64,000 nucleotides of DNA from Neobacillus niacini (lineage in GTDB: Bacteria; Bacillota; Bacilli; Bacillales; Cytobacillaceae), in the NCBI RefSeq assembly GCF_000759675.1, contig NZ_BAWM01000020.1, forward strand, positions 572,664 through 636,663, read 5' to 3'. The translations under genes were made by a program, and so were the position numbers. Each line of letters opens with the position of its first letter. The first letter of the stretch is position 1. Below are positions 36,385 to 45,307 of the stretch, piece after piece. The notes below the pieces were generated by a model, which was not told where the DNA came from, ran no database searches, and saw only the letters and a list, made by a program, of their open reading frames with translations.

Positions 36385-36767
36385 ATCTTCGGTCACTTCA
36401 GACCACCTGCATTGACCCAAATCCTTTTTTATTTCCGTCTTCGGTCACTCCAGACCACCTGCGTTGACCCAAATCCTTTTTCATTTCTGTCTTCGGTCAC
36501 TCCAGTCCACCTGCATTGACCCAAATCCTTTTTCATTTCTGTCTTCGGTCACTCCAGACTATCTGCATTGACCCAAATCCTTTTTCATTTCTGTCTTCGG
36601 TCACTCCAGACTATCTGCATTGACCCAAATCCTTTTTCATTTCTGTCTTCGGTCACTCCAGACCACCTGCATTGACCCAAATCCTTTTTCATTTCTGTCT
36701 TCGGTCACTCCAGACTATCCGCATTGACCCAAATCCTTTTTCATTTCTGTCTTCGGTCACTCCAGAC
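36385..36767 (+). repeat. 52-bp tandem repeat array (first locus)
   Basis: About seven and a half head-to-tail copies with an exact 52-bp period (GTCTTCGG starts at 36437, 36489, 36541, 36593, 36645, 36697, 36749). Core elements: CTTCGGTCACTCCAGAC, CTGCATTGACCCAAATCC and TTTTTCATTTCT. Each unit contains GGTCA and TGACC in inverted orientation, 17 bases apart. No open frame or spacers. A related array lies at 43203..43376. Confidence 0.95.
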
Positions 36768-36850
36768 AATTTCAATTGAATTTATTTTCTCGGACCATGT
36801 CCTTTTTGCCTACTTTTCTATATATAAAGGGTGAAAGGAGGTGATAGACA

Positions 36851-37069
36851 ATGGCACAGGCAGTTATTACAACGTCTAAGTTGCGGTTGGTCTTTCAAGT
36901 GGGCATGGATGACGATGGCAAACCAGTTTTAAAGACGAAGACATTTAGTAATATCCAGAAATCTGCGACAGCTGATCAACTTTTACAAGTCGCACAAGCG
37001 ATTATTGGTTTATCCAATGATACTATCAGCAATATTGAGAGAGTCGATAATGCTGATTTACTAGCTTAA
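36851..37069 (+). CDS. DUF1659 small protein
   Basis: 72 residues, start supported by GAAAGGAGGTGATAGACA upstream. LRLVFQVGMDDDGKPVLKTK and TADQLLQVAQAI match the Bacillus DUF1659 family. Function unknown. First of three small genes (with DUF2922 and YvrJ) repeatedly found together in Bacilli. Confidence 0.88.
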   Translation: MAQAVITTSKLRLVFQVGMDDDGKPVLKTKTFSNIQKSATADQLLQVAQAIIGLSNDTISNIERVDNADLLA

Positions 37070-37102
37070 TGAAAAAATAAATAGTGATAGGAGGTGAATG
37101 AA

Positions 37103-37321
37103 ATGGCTAAAACATTAGAGTTGGAGTTTGCAACCGAGTTTGGAAAATTGGCACGTTTATCGGTAGAAAATCCGAAGGAACCAATTGAGGAAGCAGTGGT
37201 AAAGGCGGCGATGGAGGAAATGATCGCTTCTGGAGTTTTTACTTCTACAAACGGTAATTTTGCTTCTGTGAAAGGAGCACGCGTAATCGATCGCAATGTA
37301 ACGGAATATGAGATTATTTAA
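37103..37321 (+). CDS. DUF2922 small protein
   Basis: 72 residues from the ATG at 37103, GGAGG eight bases upstream. LELEFATEFGKLARLSVENP and GVFTSTNGNFASVKGARVID match DUF2922. Function unknown; 33 bp after DUF1659. Confidence 0.87.
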   Translation: MAKTLELEFATEFGKLARLSVENPKEPIEEAVVKAAMEEMIASGVFTSTNGNFASVKGARVIDRNVTEYEII

Positions 37322-37386
37322 TAGAGTAGGAGGAGGTCGGGTTCCATTGGAAGCCGACCTCTATTAAAAGAAAGGAGTGAAATCTC

Positions 37387-37524
37387 GTGGAGCAAATGAT
37401 ACCTCTCATCAGTGAGGTAGGATTTCCAATCGTTGTCACCCTCTATTTGCTATATCGGATTGAGTCGAAGCTAGATATGGTGGTCCAATCGATTCAAAAA
37501 CTTCCCGAACGCATGAAGGCGTAA
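37387..37524 (+). CDS. yvrJ: YvrJ family small membrane protein
   Basis: 45 residues, GTG start with AAAGGAG nine bases upstream. ISEVGFPIVVTLYLLYRIES followed by KLDMVVQSIQKLP matches YvrJ: one membrane helix and a short amphipathic tail. Third gene of the DUF1659-DUF2922-YvrJ set, with a terminator after it. Confidence 0.82.
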   Translation: MEQMIPLISEVGFPIVVTLYLLYRIESKLDMVVQSIQKLPERMKA

Positions 37525-37540
37525 AAGTAGTTTGCATTAA

Positions 37541-37567
37541 GATTCGGCAGTTTGCCGGATTTTTTTG
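37541..37567 (+). terminator. Terminator after yvrJ
   Basis: ATTCGGCA / TTGCCGGAT stem with TTTTTTTG. Confidence 0.75.
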
Positions 37568-37883
37568 TTTTTAAATAGGTTCGACTAGTCCAACAAGCTC
37601 ACTATTGCTTTTCGCTGATAAACGATTTACCCCTGTAGAAATATGAACCTCTTAGTCTACTAATTACAGGATCTAACCCTAATTTTCTATCTACCAACTA
37701 GATTTTGCCGCAAATAACCCTATTTGCTACTATTTTTTCTTTTTTTGGCTGAATCCAGCAGATTTTTTAATAGAACCTTAAACCTTTGTTCATAATTTGT
37801 TCATACTCAAGCGGTAAGATAGATACATGAAGAGGACAAACTTTTCTCTCTCTTCCATAACCCCCTTTTATAATATTTCTTTT
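37568..37883. other. Intergenic, nothing recognised
   Basis: A+T-rich sequence without a credible gene. TTGTTCATA is repeated directly at about 37792-37812. Confidence 0.5.
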
Positions 37884-37909
37884 GGATTCGGCAACTGGCC
37901 GAATCTTTT
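37884..37909. terminator. Terminator-like hairpin
   Basis: GATTCGGC / GCCGAATC stem, loop of five, seven Ts on the plus strand; abuts the 3' end of the minus-strand ThuA-like gene. Confidence 0.7.
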
Positions 37910-37910
37910 T

Positions 37911-38537
37911 TTATAAATTTATCATCCAATTTATTTTTTCTGCTAACAAACATGAGATGTTTTCATTTAACATCCCTTCTTTCGTATGAGCTGGAGTAAA
38001 GCAGCATACTTTTCCTTTTCCATAGGAATGCTTCCAGCCTGCAATAGACTCCCCTGCTTCCCCTGTACTCCAAAGGTACACTTCTGTATTTTCAGTATCA
38101 CAATGGACAAAATAGTGTTCGTCCGAAAGAGAAAATGATTTTCCTTCCTGAATGTATGTAACCTCTTGAAGTCCTGGTGGATGGTAAACAAAAGATCCTC
38201 GCAGCATTTGAGTATAATGAGTTTCACTAGGATATCCAGCCATACCCGCATGCCAAGCCAAGATACTACCTCCCTCATTAACGTAGTTTACAATTTTCCT
38301 ATCCAACTCATCTGTTAACCAAGTAATCTTCTGTTCCTCTCTTGGATTGAGCACATTCATTTTTGCATTGATAAAGAGGTCCGGTTTTTCAACGAGTGCC
38401 TTTGAAACTTCCTCATATGTAATGTACTGAAGGACAACTTCTATATTTGGTAATCTCTTAATGGCTGCTTCTAAGCCCGCTTTGGCGTCATCACCGGAGT
38501 GCCAATAATCTCCTACTAAGGCAGCTATTTTTATCAT
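37911..38537 (-). CDS. ThuA-like domain protein
   Basis: 208 residues with a glutamine-amidotransferase-like fold: MIKIAALVGDYWHSGDDAKAGL, GGSILAWHAGMAGYP and HPPGLQEVTYIQEGKSFSLSDEHYFVHCD match ThuA, a family linked to sugar (trehalose and related) utilisation. The usual Cys-His-Glu triad of class I amidotransferases is not evident, as is normal for ThuA. Monocistronic; the substrate is unknown. Confidence 0.83.
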   Translation of the reverse strand: MIKIAALVGDYWHSGDDAKAGLEAAIKRLPNIEVVLQYITYEEVSKALVEKPDLFINAKMNVLNPREEQKITWLTDELDRKIVNYVNEGGSILAWHAGMAGYPSETHYTQMLRGSFVYHPPGLQEVTYIQEGKSFSLSDEHYFVHCDTENTEVYLWSTGEAGESIAGWKHSYGKGKVCCFTPAHTKEGMLNENISCLLAEKINWMINL

Positions 38538-38823
38538 CCTAAATCCACCCTTACCAATTTTTTTCTATTATCACATTTAGTTAGTTAAATTAGTAGGTTA
38601 AATTCCCGGCGACTTGACTCAAACAAAATAAAACAGTCACTAGGATGACCAGTTGTGGCTGTTACCACAAATCCTGATTCACCAATTGCAGCGGCGGCAA
38701 CTACCATTCTTAACGTACCAGCAGCGACTAAATATCGCCGCGAGAATGAAACAATCCATAATCTATCTCCAAGTACTATATTCAAAGCAAAGCACGGTTC
38801 GTGACTGGTGACATTAGCTTTCT

Positions 38824-39011
38824 TTAAAATGAAATGATCATACCATCTTTACCTGCATAGGTTCCCATGGTTGCGCCCATGTAATTTACAATAATTTCTT
38901 TTGGATGGAATCTCTCTATGTGGTTACGGTCAATGGCACTAAGGTAATGTCATATTTCTCTATTAATTCTTTAGGTAAATCAGCTGAGCTGTCCGATATA
39001 ATCTTTATCAT
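38824..39011 (-). pseudogene. degV-family gene with internal deletion
   Basis: ATG at 39011 and IKIISDSSADLPKELIEKYD-ITLVPLTVTT then TAG: the N-terminus of a DegV fatty-acid-binding protein. After a frame change the sequence reads FHPKEIIVNYMGATMGTYAG-KDGMIISF and TAA, which is the DegV C-terminus. About 220 residues in the middle are missing. Confidence 0.75.
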
Positions 39012-39081
39012 TTACTTTCCACATCTAGTACAATTTACTCATTCCAATTATACCAGTCGGGATTATTTTTCTGCTATTGGA

Positions 39082-39171
39082 ATGAAGATGAGAATGAATC
39101 GATTAACGGCAATAATCTTATTTGCTCTGGCAGCTTTCTGTATTTACCTATCCATTCTGGCACTTTACTAA
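39082..39171 (+). CDS. Possible small single-helix membrane protein
   Basis: 29 codons: a short basic N-terminus and one hydrophobic helix (LTAIILFALAAFCIYLSILA). It ends 12 bp before a strong terminator, but the ribosome site (TTGGA) is weak. It may be real or chance. Confidence 0.35.
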   Translation: MKMRMNRLTAIILFALAAFCIYLSILALY

Positions 39172-39182
39172 TTGGCAATAAT

Positions 39183-39207
39183 AAAAGCAGTGAAATTCAC
39201 TGCTTTT
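39183..39207. terminator. Bidirectional terminator
   Basis: AAAAGCAGTGAA / TTCACTGCTTTT stem; serves the minus-strand LOG gene and possibly the small plus-strand frame. Confidence 0.8.
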
Positions 39208-39214
39208 GCTTTGC

Positions 39215-39781
39215 CTATTCAAATGCTTTCACCGAAGGAGCCTCATAGGTTAGAAATTTATCGAGTAAAGCAGCTGGTTCTTCCTCAATAATCGCCATGG
39301 AGCGGAATTTTTCCTGCAAAAACTTTTGGTCGATCATATGCTCAAACAAATGAATCAGTGGGTCATAATACTGATTAATATTAAGAAGACCGCACGGCTT
39401 TTTGTGCAGCCCTATCTGCCCCCAGGTAAATACTTCGAAAAACTCCTCAAGTGTCCCGCTTCCGCCAGGCAAGACAACAAATCCATCTACCAAATCAGCC
39501 ATTTTTGCTTTTCGCTCGTGCATCGTTTCAACGGTAATTAGTTCCGTTAACCCCTTATGGGAGATTTCACGTTCCTCCAGAATTTTAGGAATTACACCAA
39601 TGGCATGACCGCCTTCACTTAACACCGTATCTGCGACGGCGCCCATCAAACCGATACTTGAACCGCCATAAACTAACGTAATATTCCGCTTTGCAAGCTC
39701 TTTCCCTAATTGAATGGCTCCTGTTTTATACGCCTCTGAAGCACCCAAACTTGAACCGCAATAAACTGCTAATCGTTTCAC
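39215..39781 (-). CDS. LOG family protein (TIGR00730)
   Basis: 188 residues with the LOG signatures YCGSS, VYGGSSIGLMGAVAD and PGGSGTLEEFFEV. LOG enzymes hydrolyse nucleoside 5'-monophosphates to the base and ribose 5-phosphate; plant members activate cytokinins. Bacterial members (B. subtilis YvdD) act on AMP-type substrates. Monocistronic. Confidence 0.93.
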   Translation of the reverse strand: MKRLAVYCGSSLGASEAYKTGAIQLGKELAKRNITLVYGGSSIGLMGAVADTVLSEGGHAIGVIPKILEEREISHKGLTELITVETMHERKAKMADLVDGFVVLPGGSGTLEEFFEVFTWGQIGLHKKPCGLLNINQYYDPLIHLFEHMIDQKFLQEKFRSMAIIEEEPAALLDKFLTYEAPSVKAFE

Positions 39782-40164
39782 GCCGCTGCCTCCCTTTGTG
39801 TAAGTATTAATATGATTATAGTTAATGTTAGAAAAGAAAACAAAAAACAGGAAGGATTAACTTCCTGCTTATTAAGAAAAGCTGCGCTCCTGCATGGTAT
39901 AAATGTTAGACATTTCTCTTGGTTTCTTCCACACATACGATAAATGGCTGGAACACCCCCCTTTTTAAAAATCTTATGAACTTCGTTACCTTATATGTTA
40001 TGTCAAAAAAAAAAACATAAAAAACACATATGGTAGGTGGAGAGTTTCGATTAATAATTATTTTACTAACTTCCTTTTTCTGATAAAATCTATTGGAAAA
40101 TATTATGAAACATCTCTTCTCATTCATTCGTATAACTACTACTAGGAAAGAAGGTGACACACAC
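39782..40164. other. Intergenic with one hairpin
   Basis: Contains CAGGAAG / CTTCCTG (39848..39867) with a T-run on the minus strand. Otherwise no credible gene; it should hold divergent promoters for the LOG and DUF2207 genes. Confidence 0.5.
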
Positions 40165-41856
40165 ATGCTAAAAAAGTGGTTTACTAGCTGGCTATTGGTT
40201 GCATTGTTATTCGTTTTTCCCCACCAAAGTTTAGCTGTGGAATTTTCGATTACCAATGTAAAAATCGACGCATACTTACAAAACAACGGAAATGTAGAAG
40301 TAGAAGAAACACATACCTATGTGTTTGATGGCGAATTTAACGGGATCACCCGTGAAGTGATTCCGAAAAAGGGAGCAGCCATTAGCCAATTTACCGCAAC
40401 TGAAAATGGCGAAGCCTTAAAAATTGAAAAAGATGACGACTTCTATAAGGTGCACCGAAAAGGCAAGGATGAAACGATCATTGTAAAGCTCCAGTACACG
40501 ATCGAAAATGGGATGGAAATCTATTCGGATGTCGCCCAATTTTATTGGCCGTTTTTTGATGATCGCAATGAATCTTCCTACGAAAAGCTGACCATCACCA
40601 TTCATCCACCTGAGGCGACTGACGATGTCATTGCTTTCGGATACGATGAAGCGAATAACACCGAAACCATACAAGAGGATGGATCCGTCCTTTTTCAACT
40701 AGGGTACGTTCCTGACAGCACCAATGGAGATATCCGCGTGGCCTATCCGGTAACGCTCTTCCTGGCGGCCGCTCAAACTTCTGATCAACCAATGAAAAAG
40801 GAGATTCTTAACGCAAAGCAAGAACTCATCGACCAGGCTGCTGCCGATGCCAAAACAAAAGAAACCCTTTCAAACATTAGCATGATCGGTTTACCTGCAT
40901 TTACGATTATTTTATTATTGTTAGTGATAAATAACTGGAAGACTGCGCGGGCCAAACGGAATGATCTCATCCGTGAAGGCAGCACGTTCCATTCCGTACC
41001 AAAGCAAATCATGAGTCTGCCAGCAACCATCTTTTTTACAAACAACCACTATCTTCCGCCGCAAGCGATGGCGGCGGCGTTACTAGATTTAGTTCGGCAG
41101 GGATATGTGAAAAAAACGTCAGAAAAAAGCTTCCAGCGGATAAATCCAAAAAGCCCGCTAAAACATGAGAATGTGCTGATGAAAATGCTTTTTGAAAAAG
41201 TAGGAGAAAACAATACCTTTCGTTTTAACGATTTAACAGCCTATACACTAAACAAGCTAAACCATGAGAAATATCACTCATTTCAAAGGAAATGGCTATA
41301 TGCCGTAAAGGAAGAGGTCGATAGTCATTCCCTTTATGAAAACAAAACCGGCTATCGTTTACTAGTAGGTTCTTCAAGTATCCTATTAATCCCGTTTTTG
41401 TTCTTTTTCCTGATTTACGGTCTCATTGGTTCCTTTTTCGGAGCATTACTTTTAATTTTTACGGTCATCATCTATGCGATCGTCTATCGGCCAAAAACCT
41501 GGGAGGGGGCCCGTATCGCCTACGACTGGAAACAGTTTAAAGCACGTTTTAAGGAAACACCCCCATCAGAGTGGGAAAAATGGACTGACGACGATCGCAT
41601 GCGCGCCTATATCTACGGAATGGGAATTGGCCCCAAAGAAATCAATCGAAAAAATAATGAACTCATCGAAGCACTCACAAACAATGATTATCATAATGAT
41701 GATGGTTTCAATTTCTACGCCATTGCCTTTATCGGCACTGACACTTCTGCAAAATTCCGTTCCGCAAATGACACTACAAGCAGCAGCAGCGGTGGAGGCA
41801 GCTCCAGTTCTGGCGGCGGTACAGGTGGAGGGGGCGGTGGATCTGGTGCTTTCTAA
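40165..41856 (+). CDS. DUF2207 membrane protein
   Basis: 563 residues from the ATG at 40165 (AAGGTG about eight bases before). Signal peptide ending SLA, an extracellular beta-rich DUF2207 domain (about 25-215, EFNGITREVIPKKG), one membrane helix (about 255-275), a cytoplasmic region, two closely spaced helices (about 420-460) and a Ser/Gly-rich tail. Widespread and of unknown function. Stands alone. Confidence 0.88.
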   Translation: MLKKWFTSWLLVALLFVFPHQSLAVEFSITNVKIDAYLQNNGNVEVEETHTYVFDGEFNGITREVIPKKGAAISQFTATENGEALKIEKDDDFYKVHRKGKDETIIVKLQYTIENGMEIYSDVAQFYWPFFDDRNESSYEKLTITIHPPEATDDVIAFGYDEANNTETIQEDGSVLFQLGYVPDSTNGDIRVAYPVTLFLAAAQTSDQPMKKEILNAKQELIDQAAADAKTKETLSNISMIGLPAFTIILLLLVINNWKTARAKRNDLIREGSTFHSVPKQIMSLPATIFFTNNHYLPPQAMAAALLDLVRQGYVKKTSEKSFQRINPKSPLKHENVLMKMLFEKVGENNTFRFNDLTAYTLNKLNHEKYHSFQRKWLYAVKEEVDSHSLYENKTGYRLLVGSSSILLIPFLFFFLIYGLIGSFFGALLLIFTVIIYAIVYRPKTWEGARIAYDWKQFKARFKETPPSEWEKWTDDDRMRAYIYGMGIGPKEINRKNNELIEALTNNDYHNDDGFNFYAIAFIGTDTSAKFRSANDTTSSSSGGGSSSSGGGTGGGGGGSGAF

Positions 41857-41988
41857 ACGAAGATTTGAGGAATTCCTCAAGCTTTTTGTCTAATTCTATA
41901 AAATAGAAGGATACTGAACAAAACTACTAGAATTAATACTATTATAGAGTCAGAGAAGTCCAAGAAATAATAAGATGGAGGGAAAAGT

Positions 41989-43146
41989 ATGTATCCAAAT
42001 ATATTAAGGCACCCGGGACCAACACCAATCCCCAAAAAGGTTCAGCTTGCCATGAACCAGGATATGATTAGTCATCGCACGGAAGAGTTTGTACGGTTAT
42101 ACCAAGAAACAACCAATCGGGTAAAACCTATTTTCGGAACGGAACAAGATATTTTACTTCTGCCATCAGGCGGTACAGCAGCATTAGAAGCCGCCGCCGT
42201 AAATTCGGTTTCCCCTGGAGATGAGGTGGTGGTAATTACCGTCGGCGCCTTTGGTAATTATTTCGTCTCTATTTGTGAGAAAAATGGTTTCCATGTACAT
42301 AAGCTTGAAAAAAATTGGGGCGAAGCTTGCACGGAAGAAGATCTCATTCAATTTCTTAAACCTTTATCAAATATTAAGGCTGTTTTTGCAACCTATAACG
42401 AGACCTCAACTGGAATCCTAAACCCAATTGAAAAATTAGCAAAAGTGGTCCGTACACATACTGACGCACTATTTATCGTCGATGGAGTCAGCTGTCTCGG
42501 CGGTGCTCCAGCTGAAATGGATCAATGGGGAATCGATATTTTAGTAACCGGGTCACAAAAAGCAATGATGCTCCCTCCTGGACTTGCACTTTTAAGCGTG
42601 AGCGAAAGAGCGTGGAAAGTGATACAGGAAAAGAATAGACCTTCTTATTACTTAAATTTACTAAGCTATCGTGAGTGGGCGTCGAAAGGAATGACACCCA
42701 ACACCCCTGCTATTTCACTGATTTTTGGACTTTCCGCTGTTTGTGATTTGATTGAGGAAGAAGGCGGATTTTCGCAAACAGTTGCTAGACATGAACTAAT
42801 GAAAAATATGGTTCGTGAATCCATGAAGGCTCTTTCTATTGGTCTGTTGACATCCGATGAATATGCGTCACCAACTATAACTGCTATTTGTGCTCCTGAA
42901 GGAATAGAAATTCCATCATTTATTGGACATTTAAAGGAGAAGTATAACCTGGATTTTGCTGGCGGACTTGGCCATCTGCAAGGGAAGATTTTCCGATTTG
43001 GGCATATGGGCTATTGCTTCCCGAGTGATATCCTTCAAGCCGTTTCTCTTATCGAAGCAGGTTTACAAGATTTCTCCTATTCCTTCGAGTCAGGAGCAGG
43101 AGTAACAGCTGCACAAAAGGTTTTCTTATCTGCTCTACGGAAGTAA
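41989..43146 (+). CDS. Class V aminotransferase (alanine-glyoxylate/serine-pyruvate type)
   Basis: 385 residues, GGAGGG before the ATG. N-terminal HPGPTPIP motif, SGGTAALEAA for phosphate binding, Asp in FIVDGVSC and the PLP lysine in TGSQKAMMLPPG. Family members transaminate glyoxylate with alanine or serine, or purine-catabolism ureidoglycine (PucG). Substrate cannot be chosen from sequence alone. Single gene with a terminator. Confidence 0.9.
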   Translation: MYPNILRHPGPTPIPKKVQLAMNQDMISHRTEEFVRLYQETTNRVKPIFGTEQDILLLPSGGTAALEAAAVNSVSPGDEVVVITVGAFGNYFVSICEKNGFHVHKLEKNWGEACTEEDLIQFLKPLSNIKAVFATYNETSTGILNPIEKLAKVVRTHTDALFIVDGVSCLGGAPAEMDQWGIDILVTGSQKAMMLPPGLALLSVSERAWKVIQEKNRPSYYLNLLSYREWASKGMTPNTPAISLIFGLSAVCDLIEEEGGFSQTVARHELMKNMVRESMKALSIGLLTSDEYASPTITAICAPEGIEIPSFIGHLKEKYNLDFAGGLGHLQGKIFRFGHMGYCFPSDILQAVSLIEAGLQDFSYSFESGAGVTAAQKVFLSALRK

Positions 43147-43151
43147 TACTT

Positions 43152-43184
43152 AAAGAGGCATGGTTTTAGACTATGCCTCTTGCC
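43152..43184 (+). terminator. Terminator of the aminotransferase gene
   Basis: AAGAGGCAT / ATGCCTCTT stem shortly after the stop codon. Confidence 0.75.
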
Positions 43185-43202
43185 TTTGCCTTTCTTACAC
43201 TC

Positions 43203-43376
43203 TAAACTGACTGCATTGACCCAAATGCTTTTTCTTTATGCCTTTCGGTCACTCCAGACTACCTGCATTGACCCAAATGCTTTTTCTATATGTCCTTCGG
43301 TCACTCCAGACTACCTGCATTGACCCAAACGCTTTTCCTTCATGCCTTTCGGTCACTCCAGACGACCTGCATTGTC
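43203..43376 (+). repeat. Tandem repeat array (second locus of the 52-bp family)
   Basis: About three and a half units with CTGCATTGACCCAAATGC, TTTTTCT and CTTTCGGTCACTCCAGAC in the same order and orientation as at 36385..36767 but with more drift between units. Lies between two convergent genes. Confidence 0.9.
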
Positions 43377-43487
43377 GCGTTTGATTAGTTTTCAGATAAA
43401 TATAGTGACAGAAAGTTTTAATTCATTTAATGAGGAGAAATTTGTTGCTTAACTCTAACAAATTCCCGCAGATTAAGTTTCAAGCCA

Positions 43488-44366
43488 TTAAGAGTTTTTG
43501 TAATCCTCGATTATAGTCCAAATAATATTAGAGGCTTCTTCTGCTCTCACTTTATCAAAATTTTTGTGAGAATCATATGTGATCAATGCCTTCCACAGAG
43601 CCCATCCTCGTGCTCTATTCCAGGTTCCTTCGTCCAAATTTATTTCATTCCTGAACACTCTTCTACTGGTATCATCAAAAAAAGTCCAAGCTATTGCAGC
43701 ATCGCACGAAGGATCTCCTACTCCTACTATACCAAAGTCAATAACTGAACAGAGCTTTCCTTCCTTCGCTAACAAATTCCCTGGCGCTATATCACCGTGC
43801 ACCCATACAGGCTCTGACCCCCATTCAGAATCTAAAGCTAAGCTCCATATTTCACTCAGCAGCCCACCATCAAAAGTGTCACTGTTGTTTTCAATAGCAT
43901 TTCGGGATTCTTTATTGTATTTAGATAATGATCCACCTCTATAAAAATTATGCTTACCAGCTAAGGGACCTCCACTAGCATCAATGGATTGTAACTCTAT
44001 TAAAAATGACCCCAAGTCTTTTGCTAGCTGATTAAGGTTATCAATATTGTTATGAGTAAGAGGGTCACCCTCAAGCCACTTATAGATGGACCAGGACCAC
44101 GGATATTCTTTATTCGGATTTCCTTTTGCTATTGGAGTAGAAACTGGCCATGAAAGTTTTTCAGCTAAAATTGGAAGCCATTTATGTTCTTTTTCCACTT
44201 GTGGAGCATAGCCCGCTGCACTAGGTAACCTTACACTCATTTGATCACCTAAATGAAATGTTCTATTATCATTTCCACCATTTTTTACAGGTTTGATATA
44301 TAAATGAGACCATTCAGGAAACTGTTCGTTTATTAGTCTTGCTACTAAATCGCTATTGATCATCAT
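43488..44366 (-). CDS. Aminoglycoside phosphotransferase (APH) family kinase
   Basis: 292 residues; AGGAGAG upstream of ATG-ATG. Kinase-like fold with catalytic loop VWVHGDIAPGNLL (His-Gly-Asp) and metal-binding VIDFGIVGVGDP. Proteins of this type phosphorylate small molecules; some confer aminoglycoside or macrolide resistance, but many have unknown metabolic substrates. Resistance should not be assumed here. Confidence 0.88.
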   Translation of the reverse strand: MMINSDLVARLINEQFPEWSHLYIKPVKNGGNDNRTFHLGDQMSVRLPSAAGYAPQVEKEHKWLPILAEKLSWPVSTPIAKGNPNKEYPWSWSIYKWLEGDPLTHNNIDNLNQLAKDLGSFLIELQSIDASGGPLAGKHNFYRGGSLSKYNKESRNAIENNSDTFDGGLLSEIWSLALDSEWGSEPVWVHGDIAPGNLLAKEGKLCSVIDFGIVGVGDPSCDAAIAWTFFDDTSRRVFRNEINLDEGTWNRARGWALWKALITYDSHKNFDKVRAEEASNIIWTIIEDYKNS

Positions 44367-44412
44367 TATATTTCTCTCCTGTTTTTTTCTATTTCATAGT
44401 AAAAAGATACTG

Positions 44413-45288
44413 TTACACGAAATGATTCTCCGCTTGCAATGCTTGATGAGCAAGCATAAGCGAGCCAGTAATCCCCGCATTATCACCTAAACCAGGACTG
44501 ACAATATAATCAGTAAGCTCCGGCAAAGCTACATACCCATTAACAAATTCCTTTAAATACCTATTAACAAAAGTAAATACTTGTTTCTGTTTTATCACGC
44601 CACCGCCTAGGATGATTTTTTTCGGCGAAAGAATTAAGACATATTGCATCAGAGCTTGCGCAATATAGTAACCTTCCATATCCCAAACCTCAACTTGGTC
44701 TACAAGTTGATCACCCTTAACACCCCAACGTGCTTCAATTGCTGGTCCAGCGGCAAGCCCTTCTAAGCAATCGTGATGATATGGACATTTTCCTTTGTAT
44801 GGGTCATTCGGATGACGTCTAACAAGAATATGTCCCATTTCAGGGTGTGAAAGTCCTTGGAGGAGTTCACCTTGGACAATCGCCCCTGCTCCAATTCCTG
44901 TACCAACGGTAATATACAAGCAGCTGTCCAATCCTTTAGCAGCACCAAAGGTTGCCTCTCCCAATGCAGCTGCATTTACATCGGTATTGAATCCAACAGG
45001 AACTGAAAATGCCCCTTTTAATACTTGCACAAAAGGATAATGGTTCCATCCTGGTTTTGGTGTAGAGGTTATGAAACCATAGGTAGGACTTTCCTTGATA
45101 ACATCAATTGGGCCAAACGAACCCACCCCGATGGATGTTATAGGATATTTTTTAAAAAATTCAATCACCTGCGGCATTGTTTCTGCAGGGATCGTCGTTG
45201 GAATCTCGATTCGTTCTATGATCTGCCCCGTATCATTACCGACTGCACAAACGAATTTTGTCCCTCCTGCTTCAATAGCACCCAACAT
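44413..45288 (-). CDS. ROK family sugar kinase (fructokinase type)
   Basis: 291 residues. ATP-binding AIEAGGTKFVCAVG, TVGTGIGAG, and the ROK zinc motif HPEMGHILV...KCPYHHDCLEG; closest in layout to GmuE/ScrK-type fructokinases. Last gene of the mannoside locus, so it probably phosphorylates mannose, fructose or a related product released by the upstream enzymes. Confidence 0.9.
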   Translation of the reverse strand: MLGAIEAGGTKFVCAVGNDTGQIIERIEIPTTIPAETMPQVIEFFKKYPITSIGVGSFGPIDVIKESPTYGFITSTPKPGWNHYPFVQVLKGAFSVPVGFNTDVNAAALGEATFGAAKGLDSCLYITVGTGIGAGAIVQGELLQGLSHPEMGHILVRRHPNDPYKGKCPYHHDCLEGLAAGPAIEARWGVKGDQLVDQVEVWDMEGYYIAQALMQYVLILSPKKIILGGGVIKQKQVFTFVNRYLKEFVNGYVALPELTDYIVSPGLGDNAGITGSLMLAHQALQAENHFV

Positions 45289-45307
45289 AAATAATTCCTC
45301 CTAAAAC

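Noticed and set aside
36385..36767. CRISPR array
   Set aside because: The whole 52-bp unit repeats; there are no unique spacers and no cas genes nearby.
38585..38785. 66-codon minus-strand frame, Ala/Val-rich, next to the DegV remnant
   Set aside because: No ribosome site, no recognisable family; could be a gene end but cannot be supported.
42200..43000. Antisense frames across the aminotransferase gene
   Set aside because: Short, no start signals, explained by the coding gene on the plus strand.
43488..44366. Antibiotic-resistance gene call for the APH-family protein
   Set aside because: Only general APH motifs are visible; most such chromosomal genes in Bacilli have no resistance role.
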